Below are positions 59,599-64,000 of a DNA stretch of 64,000 nt, in pieces (within the stretch, counting starts at the first letter, position 1; each line of letters starts with the position of its first letter). Both the position numbers and the translations under genes were made by a program. The notes below the pieces were generated by a model. It saw only the letters and a program-made list of their open reading frames with translations. It ran no database searches and was not told where the DNA came from. This DNA is from Bacillus sp. V2I10 (GTDB lineage: Bacteria > Bacillota > Bacilli > Bacillales > Bacillaceae), in contig NZ_JAUSYV010000001.1 of NCBI RefSeq assembly GCF_030817055.1, forward strand, positions 2,194,001-2,258,000, read 5' to 3'.

Positions 59599-59937
59599 TT
59601 ATTTTTGGTAACTATAAATGATGAAAGAAATGGTAAAGACAATAAGAAAATACAGCCAAAATCCAATTTTAAACGTTGCAATTCCAAGTCTCGTAAGAAG
59701 GGACAGTCCAATGAAGCAAAGAAAAGCATCCATAATGATATTAGCTGTGATGTAATGCAAGAAATATTTATACGTAAGGATAAAAATCCACATTGTTCCA
59801 ACTGAAAATAGTCCATATGCGGGCAAAAACAATGCAGGCTCGCCGCCAGCTAGACCCACTGCAATCACAGGGTAAGAAAAAAATGTATACATATTTAATG
59901 CACTGAATGTGATGTAGTTTTTTTTCGGAAAAATCAA
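59599..59937 (-). CDS. Four-helix integral membrane protein
   Basis: 112 residues with hydrophobic segments at about 12-30, 38-58, 65-83 and 90-108 (SYPVIAVGLAGGEPALFLPA, MWIFILTYKYFLHYI, MDAFLCFIGLSLL, FWLYFLIVFTISFIIY). No family recognised. The only candidate start, TTG 59937, directly touches an AAAAGG site, so the true start is uncertain. It could be a full small protein or part of a shortened one. Confidence 0.5.
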   Translation of the reverse strand: MIFPKKNYITFSALNMYTFFSYPVIAVGLAGGEPALFLPAYGLFSVGTMWIFILTYKYFLHYITANIIMDAFLCFIGLSLLTRLGIATFKIGFWLYFLIVFTISFIIYSYQK

Positions 59938-60004
59938 CCTTTTCTGATAGAATCATAGGAATTTGATATAATCTTATAAACAAATGCAAGAGGAGGATAG
60001 CGCT

Positions 60005-60391
60005 ATGACAATTAAAGGGTTTGAACATGTTGGGATACAAGTAGCGGATATAGAGAAATCAATTGAGTTTTATCAATCTGTCGCAGGATTAGAACTGATG
60101 GATCGATTTTTACATACTGACGGGAATATGAAGCTTGCTTTTTTAGGTATAAATAATTCCATAATCGTCGAATTGATAGAAGGGTACAATTCAAATCTTC
60201 CTGCAGAAGGAAAAGTGCATCATGTTGCTTTTAAGGTAAGCAATATCGAATCCGAAGAGGAAAGACTGCGCAGCCTTGGTGCCAAATTTATTTATGACGA
60301 AATCACAACATTGCCAAATGGAGCGAAATATCTCTTTTTTAAAGGTCCAGATGGTGAGTGGATTGAGTATTTCGAACCGATGAATGGCTAG
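60005..60391 (+). CDS. VOC-family (glyoxalase-like) protein
   Basis: 128 residues with two beta-alpha-beta modules: GFEHVGIQVADIEKSIEFYQSVAGLEL at the start and HHVAFKVSN...GPDGEWIEYFEP at the end. The metal ligands His8, Glu (IVELIEG), His (VHHVAF) and Glu (IEYFEP) are present, so a lyase or dioxygenase-type metal enzyme is likely; substrate unknown. GAGGAGG before ATG. It overlaps the next gene by eight bases. Confidence 0.83.
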   Translation: MTIKGFEHVGIQVADIEKSIEFYQSVAGLELMDRFLHTDGNMKLAFLGINNSIIVELIEGYNSNLPAEGKVHHVAFKVSNIESEEERLRSLGAKFIYDEITTLPNGAKYLFFKGPDGEWIEYFEPMNG

Positions 60392-61166
60392 GATGATGAA
60401 TTTTTCCAAAGAGCTGGATACAGCGGAAGAAGAGTATCTGCATTTATTTTGCCGCGTGACGGAAACTGCGCTTTATAAAGCATTCAAGGATGATGCGCTA
60501 AAAGGGATGTACAGTCATCATTTTGCTAAAATGACGACTCCTTATCACCCCATCCTATTAAGAGAAGTGCTCTCGTCATCCAGGCAGGCATTAAATCGCA
60601 GTTTCATACATGTAAAGCTCCCTCTTAATGCAAGGGTAGATAAAAAAATGCTGTCCTATTTAACATCTGAAGACTACTTTTGCGATCTTGACTTATATTA
60701 TTATCATGATTTGAAACATCTGGAAACCTGCACCAAAGTCATAACAAAGCTTGGTGAGGGTGATGCCCTTCATGATGCATGTCATGCCATGGAGCTTTAT
60801 GATGCCAGACATATTAGCGCGTCATTCGCAAAAAATAAAATGAAGCGGAAAAAACCTTTTTATCTTTCAAAAGAAATACGACTTTACGTTTGTTATGAAA
60901 ATGGAGTGCCGATCGGCAGCGCGGAGCTTTACATTTCCCCTGTCACAAACATTGCAAAAATTGAAGAGGTAGCGATATTGGATGAATATCAGCGGAGGGG
61001 ATATGGCTCATCTTTTATGAAATGTCTTTTAAATGAGTCAAAGCGACTCGGAGCTGCATGCGCTTACCTTATAACGGTCAATGAAGCAGCATCCAGAGCT
61101 TTTTATGAAAAGCTTGGATTCGTAAAAGTGCTAGAGCAGGAGAATATTTTTAAAAATTTGCTTTAA
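60384..61166 (+). CDS. GNAT acetyltransferase with extra N-terminal domain
   Basis: 260 residues. The C-terminal third is a GNAT domain (VAILDEYQRRGYGSSFMKCLLNESKRLG, SRAFYEKLGFVKV). The first 150 residues form another domain with LFCRVTETALYKAFKDD and a His/Asp-rich DLDLYYYHDLKHLETC. The start is uncertain: ATG 60384 overlaps the VOC stop, and ATG 60393/60396 are also possible; none has a clear ribosome site, so coupling to the VOC gene is likely. Substrate unknown. Confidence 0.72.
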   Translation: MARMMNFSKELDTAEEEYLHLFCRVTETALYKAFKDDALKGMYSHHFAKMTTPYHPILLREVLSSSRQALNRSFIHVKLPLNARVDKKMLSYLTSEDYFCDLDLYYYHDLKHLETCTKVITKLGEGDALHDACHAMELYDARHISASFAKNKMKRKKPFYLSKEIRLYVCYENGVPIGSAELYISPVTNIAKIEEVAILDEYQRRGYGSSFMKCLLNESKRLGAACAYLITVNEAASRAFYEKLGFVKVLEQENIFKNLL

Positions 61167-61274
61167 TGGTTATTTTTTCTTTTTTGCGTAAATGGGCGAA
61201 TGCACATACGGGACAACCACCTATCTCATAAAGTAACACTGTAAAGAAAATCAAAAATGAAGAGGTGTTTGTTT

Positions 61275-61406
61275 ATGCACGGTTATGACTGCGGATGTTC
61301 TTATCCTTCTTACCCTGTTCAATGCGGCGGGTATGGAAGCAGCTTTGTATTGATTGTTGTCTTGTTTATTTTGTTAATTATTGTGGGTTCAGCTTATATT
61401 TGCTAG
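61275..61406 (+). CDS. YjcZ-family sporulation peptide
   Basis: 43 residues: a Gly/Tyr/Cys-rich head (HGYDCGCSYPSYPVQCGGYG) followed by a single membrane helix (SFVLIVVLFILLIIVGSAYI). This is the YjcZ/SscA-like pattern of small spore-assembly peptides. AGAGGTG site before ATG and a terminator right after the stop. Confidence 0.8.
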   Translation: MHGYDCGCSYPSYPVQCGGYGSSFVLIVVLFILLIIVGSAYIC

Positions 61407-61412
61407 TTGAAA

Positions 61413-61442
61413 GAAAAAAGCCTCTCATACGGGGCTTTTTTC
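61413..61442 (+). terminator. Terminator of the YjcZ-type gene
   Basis: AAAAAGCC / GGCTTTTT stem with T6. Confidence 0.85.
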
Positions 61443-61578
61443 GTTATGTAAAAAAAGTGCAGGATGAAATGCTGATCCTGTATTGGTATAATAGAAGTGC
61501 AAAATTATGAAATGAAATGAATAAATATAGGAATTAATTCCTCATTTTGTGTTTTAATAGGAAAAATTTGAAATAAAA

Positions 61579-61724
61579 TTGCTATTCACTTGTCGAACTG
61601 TTATGATGAAGGAGAATTATTTTTGTTCGCAGTACAAGTTTCAAAAAGCATACGTCTTGATTGAACTGAACATGAACAAGAATAGTAATACATTGTGTGT
61701 TTACACACTAGGAGGCAACATAAC
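61579..61724 (+). promoter_or_regulatory. csp promoter and long leader
   Basis: TTGCTA (61579-61584), 17-bp spacer, TATGAT (61602-61607), then about 110 untranslated bases up to an AGGAGG site. A GTGTGTTTACACAC inverted repeat (61694-61707) lies just before the ribosome site. Such leaders in cold-shock mRNAs give temperature-dependent translation. Confidence 0.7.
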
Positions 61725-61925
61725 ATGGAACAAGGTAAAGTAAAATGGTTTAACTCAGAAAAAGGTTTTGGATTCATCGAAGTTGAAGGTGGAGAAGACG
61801 TATTCGTTCATTTCTCAGCTATTCAAGGCGAAGGCTACAAAACATTAGAAGAAGGCCAATCAGTTACATTTGAAACTGAGCAAGGTCAACGTGGACTTCA
61901 AGCAACTAACGTTCGCAAAGCATAA
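61725..61925 (+). CDS. Cold-shock protein (CspB/CspC/CspD-like)
   Basis: 66 residues, one cold-shock domain with KGFGFIEV and VFVHFSAI, ending RGLQATNVRKA. About three quarters identical by eye to the cspD product at 16911. RNA chaperone. AGGAGG before ATG. Which of cspB, cspC or cspD it equals cannot be decided without alignment. Confidence 0.88.
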   Translation: MEQGKVKWFNSEKGFGFIEVEGGEDVFVHFSAIQGEGYKTLEEGQSVTFETEQGQRGLQATNVRKA

Positions 61926-61941
61926 TCCATATAAACGTCCG

Positions 61942-61970
61942 GGCAGCCCTTATTTCAGGGCTGTTTTTTT
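61942..61970 (+). terminator. Terminator of the csp gene
   Basis: CAGCCCT / AGGGCTG stem and T7. Confidence 0.9.
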
Positions 61971-61977
61971 GTGCTTT

Positions 61978-62325
61978 TTGCTAAAATCGAACCGGCTTAG
62001 ATTGAAAGCTTGGCTAAAAAGGAAGTTTTTTTGCTATATGAGAAGATCCAGGCCTTTCCAAAAAGAGGTTTTAAAACAGGGATGCAGCTGCATTGAATTT
62101 TTTTTAGAAGAAGTTACTGCTGATAAACTTAAGGTTTCAGCTAACAAATATGTATTTTAGCTAGTAAAAATGAACATCGGTTAAAAAATATAATTTCTGG
62201 CTATTAGGAAATAGCGGCCGGCTAAATAAATGCCGAATTCGGCTAGATAAAAGGGGAAATTGGCTAGAACATTTCTGATTTTGACTATAAAATTTATAAA
62301 TTTGGCTAAATGATCAAAACCGAAT
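61978..62325 (+). repeat. Degenerate tandem array with a 20-21 bp period
   Basis: The words GGCTA(A/G)ATAAA and variants (AGCTAACAAA, GGCTATTAGG, GACTATAAAA, GGCTAAATGA) recur at 62139, 62159, 62179, 62199, 62220, 62241, 62262, 62283 and 62304. Weaker units begin at 61978. The spacing is 20-21 bases. There are stop codons in every frame over the array except one short ORF of no protein character. Up to 62535 only scattered similar words follow. Confidence 0.6.
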
Positions 62326-62535
62326 GCAGCTGAAGAGAGTGATATTGATTAAATGACAGGCCATTGCTGCCTAAGATCTCTCCGCTGTCCCGCTATGCAA
62401 GAAAATGCAGTAGACTTCAGCTTAAAAAGAAGGATTTCAGATGAAAGAAACGAACAAAGACTTTACCTGCAAAATTCTGGCTGAAATAAAAATAGCTGAA
62501 TTGATGGAGAATAATTTAAAAATAAAATAAAAAAT

Positions 62536-62564
62536 GGTGCGCAAGCAATAAGCAGCGCACCTTT
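62536..62564. terminator. Hairpin GGTGCGC / GCGCACC
   Basis: Seven-base perfect stem with an A tract on the left and a weak T tract on the right. It could end minus-strand transcription of the dead gene to its right. Confidence 0.6.
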
Positions 62565-62737
62565 ATAATTCCACAATCTTTATGCCCAATCTTTAAAACA
62601 AGGCTGAAACACTTGTTTGTCTATTACCCTCAACCCTTCATCCGTCAGAAAGAAAATAATCGAACATATTATGGCCATTTCTGTAATAGCTTGATCTTTA
62701 ACAGTTATCCACTGATCTTTTTGCGGGAGAAACCTAA

Positions 62738-62946
62738 TTAGTCGTTCAATACCTTCTCAAGCGTGCTTCTTGTTTTAGGTCCGTAAATTCCCATCATCAG
62801 CTAAATCAGGGAAGCGCTGCATACACACCATCCTCCATAAGGCCTGAACCAATTTCATTTAAGCCTTGCTGCAGTTTTAAAACTTCACTGCCTCTGCTGC
62901 CAAGTTTAAGAACTGTATTCGGAAGGCCGAATGTATTGACATCCAA
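62738..62946 (-). pseudogene. Degraded peptidoglycan-binding domain of a cell-wall hydrolase
   Basis: On the minus strand NTVLKLGSRGSEVLKLQQGLNEIG (62940-62866) and, in another frame, GIYGPKTRSTLEKVL (to 62738) are the two halves of a PG_binding_1 repeat. Stops and a frame change lie between them, and no catalytic domain is found. It is a fragment of an endolysin or amidase, possibly a phage leftover. Confidence 0.6.
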
Positions 62947-63082
62947 TGAGAGAGCCTCATGGGAAGGTCAATACGAAGGCTCTTTAAGAGATTTCCCTGA
63001 GAATTAAATTGTAGAACGATGTCATATATGATCTAAAAAACAAACCGATAGTCGGTTTTAGTTGAAATCTATTAGTTCCCCT

Positions 63083-63113
63083 AGCGTTCTTCTCATTGAA
63101 GAACGCTATTTTC
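63083..63113 (+). terminator. Hairpin terminator before the TIR gene
   Basis: AGCGTTCTTC / GAAGAACGCT perfect ten-base stem followed by ATTTT. A smaller AAACCGA / TCGGTTT hairpin lies at 63041-63059. Confidence 0.7.
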
Positions 63114-63223
63114 ACCTGAGGATTCTCATGCAATCGTTCATATCTCTCTACTAGAGCGAATATAATTTCAAGTGACTGCACAAAGCCGCAGAAGGATTTA
63201 TATGAGGGGAGGAGACCCTGCTT

Positions 63224-64000
63224 TTGATCGATACTATATTTATTAGTCATGCTCACCGTGATGAAGTATACGTGCGGGAATTGGTTAATTTACTGACGAT
63301 GCTAAAGGTCCCGAATATTGTATGCAGTTCGTATCCTGGTTATCACATTCCAAATGATGAGGATATATATGATTATCTTCACAAAAAACTAAGCGGTAAT
63401 TCATGGGTCATTTATGTGCTGTCTGAACATTACTACAGAAGTCCTGCATGCTTGAACGAAATGGGCGCCTGCTGGATTTTGAATAAAAAATACACGGCCA
63501 TATTAACGCCGGCTTTTGATTATAAGGAAATGAAAGGAGCCATAAATCCAAATCAGATTTCGTTCAAACTGAATGACTTGGACCGGCTGTATGAATTTCT
63601 TGAGAATGCGAGAGAAGTTTTTAAGCTTGAGAAGCCTCCCGGTACATTTCTGGTGAAAATATGTGAGCAGGCGATTCGCAACGTTAATCAACTTGCAGAT
63701 GATGAAAAAAGAGACAGTAAATTGATCACCTGCAGTTTAGAGGGAATTCGGATCGATCCTAAAGACAGTCTTTGCCTCCAGATAAGGCTGCGTCTGAAGA
63801 ACCCTGAGGAGCATGATATTCATCTGGATGTATTGAAAATAGAGGTAGAAGATGAAAATGGGGCTTCTTTTAACTATACGCTCAACCCGGCAGATATTAA
63901 GTTGTACAGCCTGGAAAATAAAATTGTTTTTCTATCAGTAAAAATCGGAGATTCAAAATATGAACCTTATTTGCATCAAAGTGAAAAAATAGATTTAAAA
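63224..64000 (+). CDS. TIR-domain protein, 3' end cut by the window
   Basis: Starts at TTG 63224 with AGGGGAGGAG about eleven bases upstream; no ATG or GTG lies between the upstream stop and here. 259 codons are open to the window end. The N-terminal TIR domain (about 1-100) shows IFISHAHRDEVYV, IVCSSYPGYHIP, then WVIYVLSEHYYRSPACLNEMGA with the putative catalytic Glu79. Bacterial TIR domains with this Glu cleave NAD+ and act in antiphage defence. The C-terminal part (from about 165) is beta-rich (LEGIRIDPKDSLCLQIRLRLKN) and may be an Ig-like sensor or binding domain. Defence role inferred. Confidence 0.75.
   Translation, partial: MIDTIFISHAHRDEVYVRELVNLLTMLKVPNIVCSSYPGYHIPNDEDIYDYLHKKLSGNSWVIYVLSEHYYRSPACLNEMGACWILNKKYTAILTPAFDYKEMKGAINPNQISFKLNDLDRLYEFLENAREVFKLEKPPGTFLVKICEQAIRNVNQLADDEKRDSKLITCSLEGIRIDPKDSLCLQIRLRLKNPEEHDIHLDVLKIEVEDENGASFNYTLNPADIKLYSLENKIVFLSVKIGDSKYEPYLHQSEKIDLK

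Noticed and set aside
62441..62530. 29-codon ORF with a fair ribosome site (MKETNKDFTCKILAEIK...)
   Set aside because: Its codons overlap words of the 21-bp array (GGCTGAAATAAA, AGCTGAATT), so it is more likely repeat-derived; too short to judge.
62984..63256. Minus-strand 90-codon ORF opposite the TIR start
   Set aside because: It passes through a perfect ten-base hairpin terminator and overlaps the TIR start and ribosome site; composition is not protein-like.

Overview
The window looks like a chromosomal segment of a low-GC, spore-forming Bacillaceae bacterium. Most shine-dalgarno sites are strong (AGGAGG-like), TTG and GTG starts are frequent, many genes end at hairpin-plus-T terminators, and the gene content includes small spore-protein-like ORFs, a YjcZ-type peptide and a Spo0M-type protein. 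From memory of the Bacillus subtilis 168 map, the backbone follows, inverted, the stretch bpsA-ypbQ-ypbR(dynA)-ypbS-ypcP-ypdQ-ypdP-ypeP-ypeQ-cspD-ugtP-metA-bsaA-ypgQ-ypgR-ilvD-yphP(brxA)-ypiP-ypjP-ypjQ-thyB-dfrA-yplQ-yplP-ilvA-ypmP-ypmQ-ypmR-ypmS-ypmT-msrAB-ypoP. This synteny supports many of the names used here.

Layout. 1-6.9 kb: cut L,D-transpeptidase, HAD phosphatase, GNAT, the type III polyketide pair bpsA-bpsB, a Fur-box-controlled micro-membrane peptide, an NTF2-like protein, azoreductase with an MhqR-like operator, a YdjM-type membrane protein and a short Spo0M homologue. 7-13.4 kb: the double dynamin DynA with small followers, a 5'-3' exonuclease and an oxidoreductase. 13.6-24.2 kb: RNase H-like ypdQ/ypeP with a decayed ypdP between them, cspD, an orphan HPr, small spore-type genes, two methyltransferase/AIM24 genes, a YfhP-like protein, a frameshifted ugtP and metA. 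24.3-38 kb: fhs-orf-bsaA operon, amidohydrolase, frameshifted degV paralogue, ypgQ/ypgR, a long 52-bp tandem array, frameshifted methionine aminopeptidase, ilvD, brxA, ypiP, ypjP, ypjQ. 38-46.4 kb: TerC, a secreted M34-like protease, thymidylate synthase-DHFR, hemolysin III, a degenerate sigma-54-type ATPase, ilvA, ypmP and degV. 46.5-61 kb: small lipoproteins, frameshifted nucleoside hydrolase, SCO1-like ypmQ, ypmR, ypmS, a zinc-ribbon protein plus HtrA-like protease, a second 52-bp array, ypoP and the MsrA-MsrB fusion. 61-64 kb: YjcZ peptide, a cold-shock gene, a 21-bp-period degenerate array, a dead peptidoglycan-binding fragment and, at the edge, a TIR-domain protein cut by the window end.

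Functionally the region is mostly housekeeping: branched-chain amino-acid synthesis (ilvD, ilvA, both with CodY-like boxes), one-carbon/thymidylate metabolism (fhs, thyA, dfrA), methionine synthesis (metA), oxidative and thiol stress (bsaA, brxA, msrAB, azoR), and envelope lipid metabolism and membrane remodelling (ugtP, dynA, ypjQ). The accessory material lies in inserts between syntenic blocks. The less ordinary items are the Fur-controlled peptide, the two related 52-bp noncoding arrays, the sigma-54-type ATPase lacking GAFTGA, the micropeptide at 36.7 kb, the zinc-ribbon/protease insert and the partial TIR gene. Four otherwise conserved genes carry single frame disruptions, which could be assembly error or real decay. 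I see no rRNA, tRNA, CRISPR array, insertion sequence or prophage.
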